Below, piece after piece: positions 10,369 through 22,486 of a stretch of DNA of 64,000 nt. The DNA lies in assembly GCA_020250175.1 (NCBI GenBank), contig JADCEN010000063.1:1-64000 (forward strand), given 5' to 3'. Below the pieces are notes generated by a model. It was not told where the DNA came from, ran no database searches, and saw only the letters and a program-made list of their open reading frames with translations. The position numbers and the translations under genes are program-made. Numbering within the stretch: position 1 is the first letter of the stretch; the number at the start of each line of letters is the position of its first letter. The DNA comes from Rhodobacter sp. Lineage in GTDB: Bacteria; Pseudomonadota; Alphaproteobacteria; Rhodobacterales; Rhodobacteraceae.

Positions 10369-11235
10369 TCAGTCCTGGTCCCGCCGCAGCGGCATGGTCA
10401 TGCAATGGGCGCTGCCCCCGCCATGGGCAAACAGGCGCAATTCGGGGTCCAGCACGGTCATCCCCTCGGCCCTCAGGGCGGCGTTGGCAGAGGTGGAATG
10501 GCGCGGCGAAAGCACACGGTCCTGGCCCAGGGCCAGCACGTTACAGGCCATATCCGCCATCGCCTCGCGGTAGCTGACGGGGATCAGGCGAATCTGGTGA
10601 TCGCGCAGCCAGTCCTGGAACGCGGGCGGCAAGGCATCGGGGCAGGCCAGGGCAAGGCCCGGCGCGCACATCGAGAAGATCACATCCAGATGCAGGAAAT
10701 GATCATCGAAGGGCACGACCATCACCTCCCACCCCTCGGCCCGCAGCCAGCCGGCATATTGCGCGGCCCCGGCCGGGTCGGTGCGCCCGCCGCTGGTGCC
10801 GATGGCCGCCAGACCGGGACGGATCAGGTGAATGTCGCCACCTTCGACCGTGCCTGCGGTAGCCATTTTCCACATCTTGTGATCGTAGAAATCAAGGATC
10901 GCCGCATATTCGCCGCGCCGCTGCGGCATGGCGAGCATCGTCAGCACCGGACCAAGGGGAGAGACCTGCGACGAATCGCGGGTGTAGACCTGATATTTCA
11001 GATGGGATTCCGGCGTGAGATAGTGGCGCGACACCCCGGCCTGGTCCAGCGCCGCCTCGAATTCCGCATACTCCGCATCCAGCCGGGCTCGGTCCAGCGG
11101 CGTGCCGGACGACAGGGTGGCCCGGGCGATGGCGTTGGTGGGAATCCAGTCGTAATTGTCCGGGCGGCACAACAGCACGTCCCGAAGGCGGCCGGTTTCA
11201 GATTGCAGGGTCCAGGTCACGGGGCGTCTCCACAT
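10369..11235 (-). CDS. DDAH/arginine-deiminase-family amidinohydrolase
   Basis: A 288-residue protein of the guanidino-modifying superfamily (dimethylarginine dimethylaminohydrolase, arginine deiminase, amidinotransferase). Diagnostic pieces are YTRDSSQV, the acidic EGGD after TAGTV, HLD (catalytic histidine) and the C-terminal GGGSAHCMTMPL with the nucleophilic cysteine. Its size and the YTRD/EGGD pattern favour DDAH, which turns methylarginines into citrulline and methylamines, but the substrate is not certain. I chose the ATG at 11235; an in-frame TTG four codons upstream is possible. It lies downstream of gyrB on the same strand. Confidence 0.8.
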   Translation of the reverse strand: MWRRPVTWTLQSETGRLRDVLLCRPDNYDWIPTNAIARATLSSGTPLDRARLDAEYAEFEAALDQAGVSRHYLTPESHLKYQVYTRDSSQVSPLGPVLTMLAMPQRRGEYAAILDFYDHKMWKMATAGTVEGGDIHLIRPGLAAIGTSGGRTDPAGAAQYAGWLRAEGWEVMVVPFDDHFLHLDVIFSMCAPGLALACPDALPPAFQDWLRDHQIRLIPVSYREAMADMACNVLALGQDRVLSPRHSTSANAALRAEGMTVLDPELRLFAHGGGSAHCMTMPLRRDQD

Positions 11236-11354
11236 CTTTGCTTGCAATGCCGGGAACAGGGATCAGGCGAACGGAAAGATGCACCGTGGGTCGATCCGGG
11301 CGAAACTGTCTGGCGTGCTGATCCGGCACGGCAGGCACCTGCGGGTTTGCGGCC

Positions 11355-14493
<3,139 letters not shown>

Positions 14494-14497
<4 letters not shown>

Positions 14498-15600
14498 GAC
14501 GGTACCTCTGCCACCGTGGACACACCGCCGGTTTCGGTGACCTCGAACTGCTGCGCCCGGTGCCCCGGCATCGCGAACAGGTCCTGCCCGGTGCCCGTCA
14601 TCAGGGCCTGCGCGCCAAGGCCCATGATCTCGTCATAAAGCGAGGCGCGGCGATCGGCATCAAGATGCGCCGCCACCTCGTCCAGCAAAAGGAGCGGCGG
14701 CGCACCAAAGTCGCCCGCAAGGGCGCGGGCATTGGCCAGGATCAGCGAAATCAGCAGGGCCTTCTGTTCGCCGGTGGAACATTGATCCGCAGCTATGCCT
14801 TTCACGGCATAAGCTGCCGCCAGATCGGCGCGATGCGGGCCGGTCAGGGTCCGCCCTGCCGCCAGGTCGCGCCGCCGCCCGTCGGCAAACGCCGCCGCGA
14901 GGCCGGCCGCATCATCCGGCATCGGCTCGGGATTGGTCAGGTGCAGCTCTGCGCGGGGAAAGGCGGTATCGGCCCCGTCCTGCGCCGCGGCCAGCCGGGA
15001 CAGGGCAAGGGCGCGGTTGGCGATGATGGTCGCCCCGGCTTCGGCCATCCGGCCTTCCAGCGCGCCGTACCACATCGCATCGGTGACGTCGTCGCGCAGC
15101 AGGCGGTTGCGCTCGCGCATGGCCTTTTCATAGGCGAGGCTCGCCTCGGCATGATCAGGGCAGAAAGACAGGGTCATCCGGTCCAGAAACCGTCTCCGCC
15201 CTTCGGCGGCTTCAATCCAAAGCCGGTCCATGGCGGGCACCAGCCAGAGGATACGGACGACGCGGGCCAGCGCCGTCTGCGCGGCAGCCTTGCCGTCGAT
15301 GCGGACCTGCCGCGCCTCGGTGCCTTCGGACCAGGTCGTGATCTCATGCAGCCGGTCAACACTGCGCAGCCGGGCCTCGACCTTCCAGCCCGGCGCACCG
15401 GGGCGGCGGGCCAGCTCGTCCGGCGCGGCGCGGCGCAGCCCGCGGCCGGGCGACAGCAGCGAAACCGCTTCCAGCACCCCGGTCTTGCCCGCCCCGTTCG
15501 CGCCGAACAGCACCACGGGACGGCCATCAAAGCGCAGCCGCGCCGTGCGGTAGCTGCGGAAATGCGAAAGGGTCAGCGCCGTGATCGCAAGCCCTGGCAC
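14494..15600 (-). CDS. recF: DNA replication and repair protein RecF
   Basis: A 368-residue SMC-like ATPase that helps load RecA at gaps, with RecO and RecR. The Walker A region is FGANGAGKTGVLEAVSLL at about residues 33-50. The signature and Walker B parts are STGEQKALLISLILANA and LLLLDEVAAHLDADRR. The frame begins with GTG at 15598-15600 (on the minus strand); no ATG gives a full family N-terminus, so I accept GTG. Its stop overlaps the exporter gene by four bases. The 77 bases between it and dnaN hold a repeat with a G-rich hairpin. Confidence 0.94.
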
Positions 15601-15612
15601 GACCCGTCCTTC

Positions 15613-15670
15613 TTCATTATCTGTTCAGAAATCTCCTGCGGGGGGTCCGGGGGGTGCAAAACCCCCCCGG
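15613..15670. repeat. TTCATTATCTGTTCA + hairpin repeat, copy 2
   Basis: On the plus strand TTCATTATCTGTTCA (15613-15627) is followed by a G-rich stretch including GGGGTCCGGGG-like sequence and a stem, CCGGGGGG at 15647-15654 with CCCCCCGG ending at 15670. The order motif, G-rich stretch, hairpin matches copy 1 at 7270-7335. It fills nearly all of the dnaN-recF gap and points against transcription of both genes. Confidence 0.65.
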
Positions 15671-15677
15671 CCTTTGG

Positions 15678-16796
15678 TCACACGCGCATCGGCATGACAA
15701 CATAGACCGCCGACAGGTCGTTGCCTTCGCGCATCAGGGTCGGGTCGCCCGACGAGTTGAACAGGAAGACGGCGTTCTCGCGGTCCACCTGGCTGGCGAT
15801 TTCCAGAAGGTACCTGGCATTGAAGCCGATCTCCAGACGATCATCGGCATAGGCGACGGCCAGTTCCTCTTCCGCAGCCCCGCTGTCGGGGGCGTTGACC
15901 GACAGGATCAGGCGGTCTTCGTCCAGCGAAAGCTTCACCGCGCGGCTGCGCTCGGACGAAACCGTGGCCACACGGTCGACCGCCCTGGCAAATTCGCTGG
16001 CATCCACTTCCATGCGGCGCGTGTTGCCGGTGGGGATGACGCGGGTGTAATCGGGGAAGGTGCCATCGATGACCTTCGAGGTCAGCGTGATCGCCGGTGT
16101 GGCAAAGCGCACCTTGGTCTCGGACACGGAAACGGCAATCTGCGCCTCGTCATCTTCCAGCAGCTTGCGCAGCTCGGCCACCGTCTTGCGTGGCACGATC
16201 ACGCCGGGCATGCCCTGCGCGCCGTCGGGCAGCGGGGCATCGATGCGGGCCAGGCGGTGGCCATCGGTGGCGACACAGCGCAGCACCGCGCCGCCTTCTC
16301 CTTGCGCGACATGCATGTAGACGCCGTTCAGGTAATAGCGTGTCTCTTCGGTCGAGATCGCAAACTTGGCCTTGTCGAACAGGCGGCGCAGCAGTGGGGC
16401 GGGGGCGGGGAAGTTCGTGGAATACTCGGACGAGGCCATGACCGGGAAATCTTCCCTGGGCAGGGTCGCCAGGCTGAAGGTGGACCGGCCGGCGGTCACG
16501 GTCAGCCGCCCGGTGGCCGCATCTTCCGACAGGCTGATCAGCGCCCCGTCGGGAAGTTTTCGCACAATCTCGTGCAGCATGACCGCCGAGACGGTGGCGG
16601 CACCGGGGCGTTCCACCATGGCGGGGGCCTTGTCGACAACCTCGATATCCAGATCGGTGGCCCGGAAGCTGACATGCCCGCCCTCTGCCTCGATCAGCAC
16701 ATTGGCAAGGATGGGGATCGTATTGCGCCGCTCCACCACCGACTGGGCCTGCCCGACGGCCTTCAGAAGCGCGCCGCGTTCGATGCTGATCTTCAT
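15678..16796 (-). CDS. dnaN: DNA polymerase III beta subunit (sliding clamp)
   Basis: A 372-residue clamp that forms a dimeric ring and tethers the replicative polymerase to DNA. It begins MKISIERGALLKAVGQAQSVVERRNTIPIL, the usual clamp start; the upstream in-frame start at 16826 would add ten residues that do not fit the family. Three repeated clamp domains follow, ending MREGNDLSAVYVVMPMRV. It sits between dnaA (133 bases upstream) and recF (77 bases downstream). Confidence 0.97.
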   Translation of the reverse strand: MKISIERGALLKAVGQAQSVVERRNTIPILANVLIEAEGGHVSFRATDLDIEVVDKAPAMVERPGAATVSAVMLHEIVRKLPDGALISLSEDAATGRLTVTAGRSTFSLATLPREDFPVMASSEYSTNFPAPAPLLRRLFDKAKFAISTEETRYYLNGVYMHVAQGEGGAVLRCVATDGHRLARIDAPLPDGAQGMPGVIVPRKTVAELRKLLEDDEAQIAVSVSETKVRFATPAITLTSKVIDGTFPDYTRVIPTGNTRRMEVDASEFARAVDRVATVSSERSRAVKLSLDEDRLILSVNAPDSGAAEEELAVAYADDRLEIGFNARYLLEIASQVDRENAVFLFNSSGDPTLMREGNDLSAVYVVMPMRV

Positions 16797-16929
16797 TCCA
16801 TCCGTTCCCTTTGACCACCGTCCCACACGGGGCGGGACGCGAAAACTACCCGTTTTTCGTCACATCTCAAGCGTTTTCGGGACTGTCGGTTGGTTTGGCA
16901 GGGCCGTCAAGGCCCAGTCCTGTCCTGCC

Positions 16930-18288
16930 TCAGCCTTCCAGCTGCCGGCGCAGAAGCTGCAGGTCGTCTGCCATCTGCGAATCCGTCGTCATCAACTCCT
17001 CGATGCGGCGGACGCCGTGCATGATGGTCGTGTGATCGCGCCCGCCAAAGCGCCGGCCGATCTCGGGCAGGCTGCGCGGCGTCAGCTGCTTGGCCAGATA
17101 CATGGCAATCTGGCGCGGGCGCGCGATGGTGCGCAGGCGCTTGGGGCCGATCAGATCGGAAAGGCGCACGCTGTAATGGTCGGCCACACGCCGCTGGATT
17201 TCCTCGATCGTGACCTTGCGGTCGCTGGCGCGCAGGATGTCGGCAAGGCAATCCTGCGCCAGTTCCAGCGTGATTTCGCGGCCCACCAGGCTGGCAAAGG
17301 CGAAGAGCCGGGTCAGCGCCCCTTCCAGCACCCGCACATTGGTGGTGATGCGATGCGCCAGAAACTCAAGCACGCCGTCGGAAATGACAAGGCCGGGATA
17401 CTGCTGGCGATAGAACTCTGCCTTCTGCTGCAGGATGCCAAGGCGCAGCTCGTAATCGGTCGGATGCAGATCCACCACCAGCCCGCATTGCAGGCGGCTT
17501 TTGATGCGGTCCTCCAGATCCTTGATCTCGCCCGGCGCGCGGTCCGCCGAAATGACGATCTGCTTGTTCTGGTCCACCAGCGCGTTGAAGGTATGAAAGA
17601 ATTCTTCCTGCGTGCTGTCCTTGCCGGCGATGAATTGCACGTCATCGACCATCAGCACATCGACCGAGCGGAACAGTTCCTTGAACCCCATGATCTGGCG
17701 TTCGCGCAGCGCCTGCACGAAGCGGTACATGAACTGCTCGGCCGACAGGTACAGCACGCGCAGCTCGGGGGTGCGGACCTGCAGCTCATGGGCGACGGCA
17801 TGCATCAGATGCGTCTTGCCCAGCCCCACGCCCCCGTACAGGAACAGCGGATTGAAACTGACAGGCCCGCCCTCGGCCACCCGGCGGGCGGCGGCATGGG
17901 CCAGTTCGTTGGGCTTGCCGACGACAAAGCGGTCAAAGGTGAAGCGCGCGTCAAGGGCGGCTCCCCGCAGGTCTTCCTCTGGCACTGCGCGCGGCCTGGC
18001 TTTTGCCGCGCCCGAAGAGGTCCGCGTTGCGATATTGCCCCGGCCTGCCGGACTGACGGTGAATTCGACGCGATCCACCGTTTCGCCCAGCCGGTTCAGG
18101 TCAGACCGGATCTGATCCGAATAGTTGCGCGATACCCAATCCCCGAAAAAGACCGTTGGCACTTCGAACCGGGCAACGCCTGCGTCGATGCCGCACAGGC
18201 GCATGGGTTCAATCCATGTCACGAAGTTGTTCCTGCCGATCCTCTTGAGCAGATCATTTCTGGCGTTCACCCAAGTCCCGTCGGTCAT
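16930..18288 (-). CDS. dnaA: Chromosomal replication initiator DnaA
   Basis: A 452-residue AAA+ initiator that binds DnaA boxes and opens the origin. Domain I begins TWVNARNDLLKRIGRNNFVTWIEPM. A short Ala/Arg-rich domain II spans about 85-110. Domain III has Walker A GGVGLGKTHLMHAV and Walker B LMVDDVQFIAGK. Domain IV carries the box-binding signature GGRDHTTIMHGVRRIEEL. Family length is normal. It heads the replication block. The 574 bases upstream, up to rpsT, hold one good and two poor DnaA-box-like sites. Confidence 0.97.
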   Translation of the reverse strand: MTDGTWVNARNDLLKRIGRNNFVTWIEPMRLCGIDAGVARFEVPTVFFGDWVSRNYSDQIRSDLNRLGETVDRVEFTVSPAGRGNIATRTSSGAAKARPRAVPEEDLRGAALDARFTFDRFVVGKPNELAHAAARRVAEGGPVSFNPLFLYGGVGLGKTHLMHAVAHELQVRTPELRVLYLSAEQFMYRFVQALRERQIMGFKELFRSVDVLMVDDVQFIAGKDSTQEEFFHTFNALVDQNKQIVISADRAPGEIKDLEDRIKSRLQCGLVVDLHPTDYELRLGILQQKAEFYRQQYPGLVISDGVLEFLAHRITTNVRVLEGALTRLFAFASLVGREITLELAQDCLADILRASDRKVTIEEIQRRVADHYSVRLSDLIGPKRLRTIARPRQIAMYLAKQLTPRSLPEIGRRFGGRDHTTIMHGVRRIEELMTTDSQMADDLQLLRRQLEG

Positions 18289-18804
18289 TCTTTGGCCCGT
18301 CCAAAAGCAGTTGCCCCTGTAGCGTCACCCGCCCGGTGCCAACCGCATACCCCCGCGACCCGACCGCCCTGATCCCACAGGGCAAAAGCGCCCCGAAAGA
18401 CGCCGTTGCCATGGCCCCCGGACAAGGCGCTGCAGACCCTGTCAGGGTCGCAGCCCCATGTTTCCAGGGCGGTTCTGTGGAAAAGACCTTCGTTGGCTGC
18501 ATGACAGGGTCATGCAGCGCACGTCAGCTTCCGGCCGATGAAGAAGCCCCCTTCTTCGAACAAGCCACACGGTTGATCACAGGCTTCTGCCACACGTATT
18601 CCTGCACCGGCAGCGATGCATCAGAACCCGGCGAAGGCAGCCCGCGATGGTCCCATGTCCCCCCAGGACGATGTGAATCGCCCAGCAAGGCTAGCAACTG
18701 CCGCTTGGCTTGCGCAACTGAACTTCTCTGTTGACTCGCGGATCGGGCCCGCGAATCCGGCAGGCGCTGAGGTGCGCATGCAACACTGTCCCGCCAATCG
18801 CCCG
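18289..18804. promoter_or_regulatory. dnaA upstream region with DnaA-box-like sites
   Basis: This 516-base gap has no gene I can support. TGTGGAAAA at 18476-18484 is, read on the minus strand, one mismatch from TTATNCACA. TTGATCACA at 18573-18581 and TGTGAATCG at 18672-18680 each have two mismatches. This fits dnaA autoregulation, or part of an origin, but I see no A+T-rich unwinding region, so an origin claim would be weak. Confidence 0.35.
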
Positions 18805-18836
18805 AAAAGAAAGAGGGTGCCCGTTTCAGGGCACCC
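18805..18836 (-). terminator. Rho-independent terminator of rpsT
   Basis: A perfect 8-bp stem (18815-18822 with 18829-18836, loop of six) is followed on the minus strand by the T-rich run TCTTTCTTTTC. It lies 27 bases after the rpsT stop. Confidence 0.85.
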
Positions 18837-18862
18837 GTCCAGACCTTCGGTCTTGCTGCACC

Positions 18863-19138
18863 TCAGGCGGTAGCGACCGCCAGCGCATTCACACGCGACG
18901 ACAGACGCGACATTTTGCGCGCCACGGTGTTCTTGTGCAGCACGCCCTTGGTGATTCCGCGTGCCAGTTCCGGCTGGGCGATGCGCAGCGCTTCGGCGGC
19001 TGCGGTCTGATCCCCGGTTGCAATGGCTTCTTCGACCTTGCGCAGGAATGTGCGGATACGCGACCGGCGTGCCTTGTTCACGGCATAGCGGGTTTCACCC
19101 TGGCGGGCGCGCTTCTTGGACTGGGGCGAGTTGGCCAT
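18863..19138 (-). CDS. rpsT: 30S ribosomal protein S20
   Basis: A 91-residue basic protein that binds 16S rRNA early in 30S assembly. It begins [31 protein letters not shown], the family signature, and ends VNALAVATA after the usual [16 protein letters not shown] helix. Length is typical. It has its own candidate promoter just upstream and its own terminator, so it is probably a separate unit from dnaA although on the same strand. rpsT beside dnaA is common in alphaproteobacteria. Confidence 0.97.
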   Translation of the reverse strand: MANSPQSKKRARQGETRYAVNKARRSRIRTFLRKVEEAIATGDQTAAAEALRIAQPELARGITKGVLHKNTVARKMSRLSSRVNALAVATA

Positions 19139-19183
19139 AGGTCAGAGTTCCGCTTCTTCGGTTCGGATATACATCAGCCCGCG

Positions 19184-19212
19184 TCTTTAGGACCGAGTCG
19201 GGGGCAAGTCAA
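19184..19212 (-). promoter_or_regulatory. Candidate sigma-70 promoter of rpsT
   Basis: Read on the minus strand: TTGACT (19207-19212), a 17-base spacer, then TAAAGA (19184-19189). Transcription would begin near 19177, giving a leader of about 40 bases. The -35 is strong and the -10 weak. Confidence 0.5.
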
Positions 19213-20046
19213 CACGGAAACGGAAGGTATCCGGGCCATCGCCTGAACGCCTGTCGGGAGTCCCTTAGGGCGCATTGCGTGAGCCATGCGAGACCCCGAT
19301 CATGGAAGGTTCCGCAAGTCGCGCCCATCGCTTCCCGGCCATGTTTCGGCCCTTGATGATCCGCGCCAGCGGGGCAAGGTGGTATCCCCTGCCGGAGATC
19401 ATGCGTTTGGTCCTGCGCGCGGCACTGGCCGAGGCGGTGGAGTTTGTGGAAACCCGCCAGTGGGGGGGGGACAGACGCCGGACCGCCGCGCGCCGCCTCT
19501 GGCCCTTCGCGCAAAGCATTCCCTCGCATGGCAGGCTGAACGGTGTGAGGAATTCGCTTGGCGGTCCGTCCTGACATGGCTTCGATTAGCGGTGACCGCC
19601 GCGCCCCCGCAGGGCCGCGCTTCCCCGGCCCAAGGGCCATCGCCATGGCCGGGGTGGAAACGGGGCGGGACGACCATCGCGCGCCGCTTCGTCCTCTTCT
19701 CGCCCCCCCTCGATGCCCCCCGCCCGCGCTGTCCGCGCCCGCCGGGTCCGCGACGTGGTGCTCCACGATGACCCGGTGCGCCTGCGCAGCGGGAACGGCC
19801 CCTGGAAACATGGCCACACCCCGGCACATGACCATGAATCTGATCCTGACCGCAGGCGGAAAACACAGCCCCAGGGCCCGCCGGAAAGCCGCAGCCGGGG
19901 GATCACGACTGCCACACCCCCCATCGCAAGAACCGCTCAATGACCTTCAGGCGCTTCCCCTGGTGAGGGAGGTTGTCCGGTGCCCCGCACCGACCTTTCG
20001 GGCGCGACGTGCCGTGATCCTGTCGTTACCTTTTCCCGCCATCCGC
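19213..20046. other. Non-coding stretch between rpsT and the pilin region
   Basis: 834 bases in which several frames are open on both strands but none shows a family motif or a convincing start. In related genomes an enoyl-CoA hydratase, mutM and ubiE often lie beside rpsT; none is here. Nothing else recognised. Confidence 0.5.
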
Positions 20047-20318
20047 CCCGGGCGGCAGCAGCGCGTCACGGACGGCATCCAGCCGCCAGCGCGGCAGGAA
20101 GACCAGCGGGCGCGCGGCATCGACGCGCAGCCGGACAGTCGGGGCGCTGACCGCGTTCGAGGTGCCGATCGCCCCGTCGGGCGCAAGCGCGATGCCTGCT
20201 GATAAAACATCAGCCCCCCGACACCCGGCGCCAGAGCAATAGAGATGTACAGCACGGGTTCGATCAGGATCACGCCCCGCCGCCAGGCGGGACAGGGCAG
20301 CCCGGCATTTCCCGTCAT
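20047..20318 (-). pseudogene. Chimera: prepilin 5' end fused to thiamine diphosphokinase 3' end
   Basis: From the ATG at 20318 (minus) the frame reads a prepilin N-terminus (WRRGVILIEPVLYISIALA, GGLMFYQQAS) like the two genes upstream. At about 20199 it passes, out of frame, into a copy of the last third of the thiamine diphosphokinase gene. In the kinase frame this is IALAPDGAIGTSNAVSAPT and RWRLDAVRDALLPPG, nearly the same as the intact gene at 22487. The join lies in GGCATCGCG, where both parents share a few bases. The pilin part has T-to-I and A-to-P changes in the core helix. No functional product is expected. Confidence 0.82.
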
Positions 20319-20644
20319 CCCGTGACTTTCGACGTTCCAACCGGCACCCGCAGCCTCTGCGGATCGTGCCACAACCGAAGCATCCATCTTGGATGGAGAG
20401 GTCAACCTGCGTTCGCCCTGAAATCAAGGCCATGCCATCGGTCGAATTGCGGCCCCGGCGGGGCGGCAGGCTTGGTCCGACAGCCCGCACGACATGCCTC
20501 CGGGACCGCGAGCAGGTCACGGCGCGCCGCCGCGCGGCGGTCTATCGGGCACCAGCGGGGCGCATACACCCCGACCGCAGGACCGGGCTTGCCCGTCTAC
20601 CTGCAGGACGCGCCCGCGCCGGAGCTATCCCCTCCACACGAATG

Positions 20645-21295
20645 TCATTCAACGTAGTTGAACGTGAAATCGACGTTCACCCTGCCATCGCCGTCCAAAT
20701 CCGACGCTTTGCAGTTGGCCGAGGACGTGCTGATCGTCTGGCCTCTGCTGATAGTCTGGACGCTCCCCGCTGGGGGCGGTACTGCATCGTCGTAACTTTG
20801 TCCGCTTTGAAGATTGGTGCCGAAAGAAGTCTGTCCCGCCGTCGAATTGGCGGAAAGGCGCGCGCAGGCTTCAACCGGAAGGTCGGGCAAGATAACATAG
20901 ATCAACGAGCCGCCATCTGCAGGTGGTTGCACAAACATATTGAAGCTGGCTGAACCGCCAAATGGCGTCCTTATCCGCTGACCCGGATCCTTGGTCATGT
21001 CAACGTGAGCGGTTGGAACGGACTCTCTGGTTATGAGCATGTTTTCAAAAACTGATGTACCAATGAACTGGCCCACGGGTGGTATTGGCGTCTCGCGTGC
21101 GATGACGCGCACTTCCACCAAAATCGCCGACAGCAACCGGTTCATGGAATTCATATTGGAGGCAAAGGACGCCTGCCGGTAAAACACCAGCCCCCCGACG
21201 ATCAGCGCCAGGGCAATCGAGATGTAAAGCACGGCCTCGATCAGGGTCACACCCCGCCGCCCGGACCGACGGGACATATTTGGTTTTTTCGTCAT
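20645..21295 (-). CDS. PilS-like type IV prepilin, copy 2
   Basis: A 216-residue prepilin. A 15-residue basic leader ends in RRG, and cleavage before VTLIEAVLY leaves Glu at mature position 5, as type IV pilins need. The hydrophobic helix runs to about residue 41 (ISIALALIVGGLVFYRQAS). Two C-terminal cysteines (VEACARLS and ANCKASD) could form the disulfide loop of the D-region. The start ATG at 21295 gives the same leader length as copy 1. G+C is visibly lower than in flanking core genes. No secretion ATPase, platform or prepilin peptidase gene is nearby, so assembly genes must lie elsewhere. PilS-type (PF08805) assignment rests on the helix and the Cys pair. Confidence 0.82.
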   Translation of the reverse strand: MTKKPNMSRRSGRRGVTLIEAVLYISIALALIVGGLVFYRQASFASNMNSMNRLLSAILVEVRVIARETPIPPVGQFIGTSVFENMLITRESVPTAHVDMTKDPGQRIRTPFGGSASFNMFVQPPADGGSLIYVILPDLPVEACARLSANSTAGQTSFGTNLQSGQSYDDAVPPPAGSVQTISRGQTISTSSANCKASDLDGDGRVNVDFTFNYVE

Positions 21296-21398
21296 CTTGA
21301 GGCTTTCCTTACTGCACTTCCTACAGCATACGAAGCGCCTGCGGATCGCACCATAGGCCAGATATCGGCCACAATGCAAAAAATATAGCCATCTTCCG

Positions 21399-21556
21399 AC
21401 AAATGATCAAGGCCCCGCCAACGGTCGGATTCCGGCACCCGGCGGGGCGGCACCGATGCTGCGATGACCCGCGCGACGTTCCCACGGATTTGCCTGCCCT
21501 GAACCGCGAACGTGTCACTCACTGCCGCCACGCGGCGGCCCGGGCGGCAGCAGCGC
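21399..21556. repeat. Duplicated [kinase tail + upstream region], second copy
   Basis: Near-identical to 22370-22530. It contains the last 14 or so codons of the thiamine diphosphokinase gene including its stop (21515-21517 on the minus strand), then a GC stem (GCCCCGCC..GGCGGGGC) and the region before the prepilin start. The stretch around 21399-21466 matches 22370-22437 almost base for base. A third, worn copy is at about 20450-20530. Confidence 0.85.
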
Positions 21557-21637
21557 GCTGCCCACCCCGAACCGCAGGGCCGGGCCTGCCGTCATGCAGG
21601 ACGCGGCTGCGTCGGGGCGATTCGCGTCACACCGCAG

Positions 21638-22267
21638 TCAGTCCCAGGTTCTAAAGACCATATCTGCCGTCACAAGACCATTGTTGTTAACGTCTGCATC
21701 AGTGCAGGCGGTTCCGGCCGTTGAAAGGGTGGCACCCACGCTGATTGGTATCCATGTCCCCGGAGACAGATCGTCAGTAACAGAAGAACCGGCTCCACCG
21801 GCAAATCCGGAGGCGAAAAGAGTCTCTCCCTGCGGGGTGGAGCGAACCAGACGGGCGCACATCCTTTCATCGATATTCCTTAATGTCAGAAGAAATGTTG
21901 TCTGTCCCGTTGTATGAAATGTGGCGGATATGCTGGCACTCGCCGTTCCGAACGGGAACCGCAGACGTTGTCCCGATGGCTTTGTCGCGTCCCAAAGTTC
22001 ACCTGGAATTGAACCTCTGGCAAAGAGGAGGTTTTCCAGGTTCCCATAAGCAGCACCGTTCATCTCATCATTCAATGTGCGCGCATCTGCGAACACCGCT
22101 GCCAGCGACCTGGTAACATAGTTGACCCTCGACTGAAGGGTGGCCTGCTGGTAGAATACCAGCCCCCCGACGATCAGCGCCAATGCAATCGCGATGTAAA
22201 GCACGGCTTCGATAAGGGTCACGCCCCGCAGCCTGACCGTGCGGGGCGTTTTGGGTTTTTCCGTCAT
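21638..22267 (-). CDS. PilS-like type IV prepilin, copy 1
   Basis: A 209-residue prepilin paralogous to the gene at 20645. The leader (15 residues, ending RLRG) is cut before VTLIEAVLYIAIALALIVGG, again with Glu5. C-terminal cysteines are in ERMCARLV and GTACTDAD. The N-terminal 45 residues are nearly the same in both copies, while the globular parts differ strongly. This is the pattern of pilins under diversifying pressure or serving as different minor pilins. It lies 219 bases after the thiamine diphosphokinase stop on the same strand. The A+T-rich stretch at about 22330-22375 before it probably holds its promoter. Confidence 0.83.
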   Translation of the reverse strand: MTEKPKTPRTVRLRGVTLIEAVLYIAIALALIVGGLVFYQQATLQSRVNYVTRSLAAVFADARTLNDEMNGAAYGNLENLLFARGSIPGELWDATKPSGQRLRFPFGTASASISATFHTTGQTTFLLTLRNIDERMCARLVRSTPQGETLFASGFAGGAGSSVTDDLSPGTWIPISVGATLSTAGTACTDADVNNNGLVTADMVFRTWD

Positions 22268-22486
22268 CCTGAGACTTTCTTGAATGCACTTTCTACAGCA
22301 TAGGGCGCATCTGCAGATTGCGCCACAGGCCAAACATTTGCCACAATGCAGAATGTATAGCCATCTTTCGACAAATGATCAAGGCCCCGCCAACGGTCGG
22401 ATTCCGGCACCCGGCGGGGCGGCACCGATGCTGTGATGGCCCGCGGAATCTGCCATCAGCCTTGCCTGCCCTGAACCGCGAACAGG

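Noticed and set aside
18289-18804. Replication origin between dnaA and rpsT
   Set aside because: Only one good DnaA-box-like site and no A+T-rich unwinding stretch; alphaproteobacterial origins often lie elsewhere. Kept only as a regulatory region.
19213-19940. Protein gene in the gap beyond rpsT
   Set aside because: Frames on both strands are open but none has a credible start with ribosome site or any recognisable motif.
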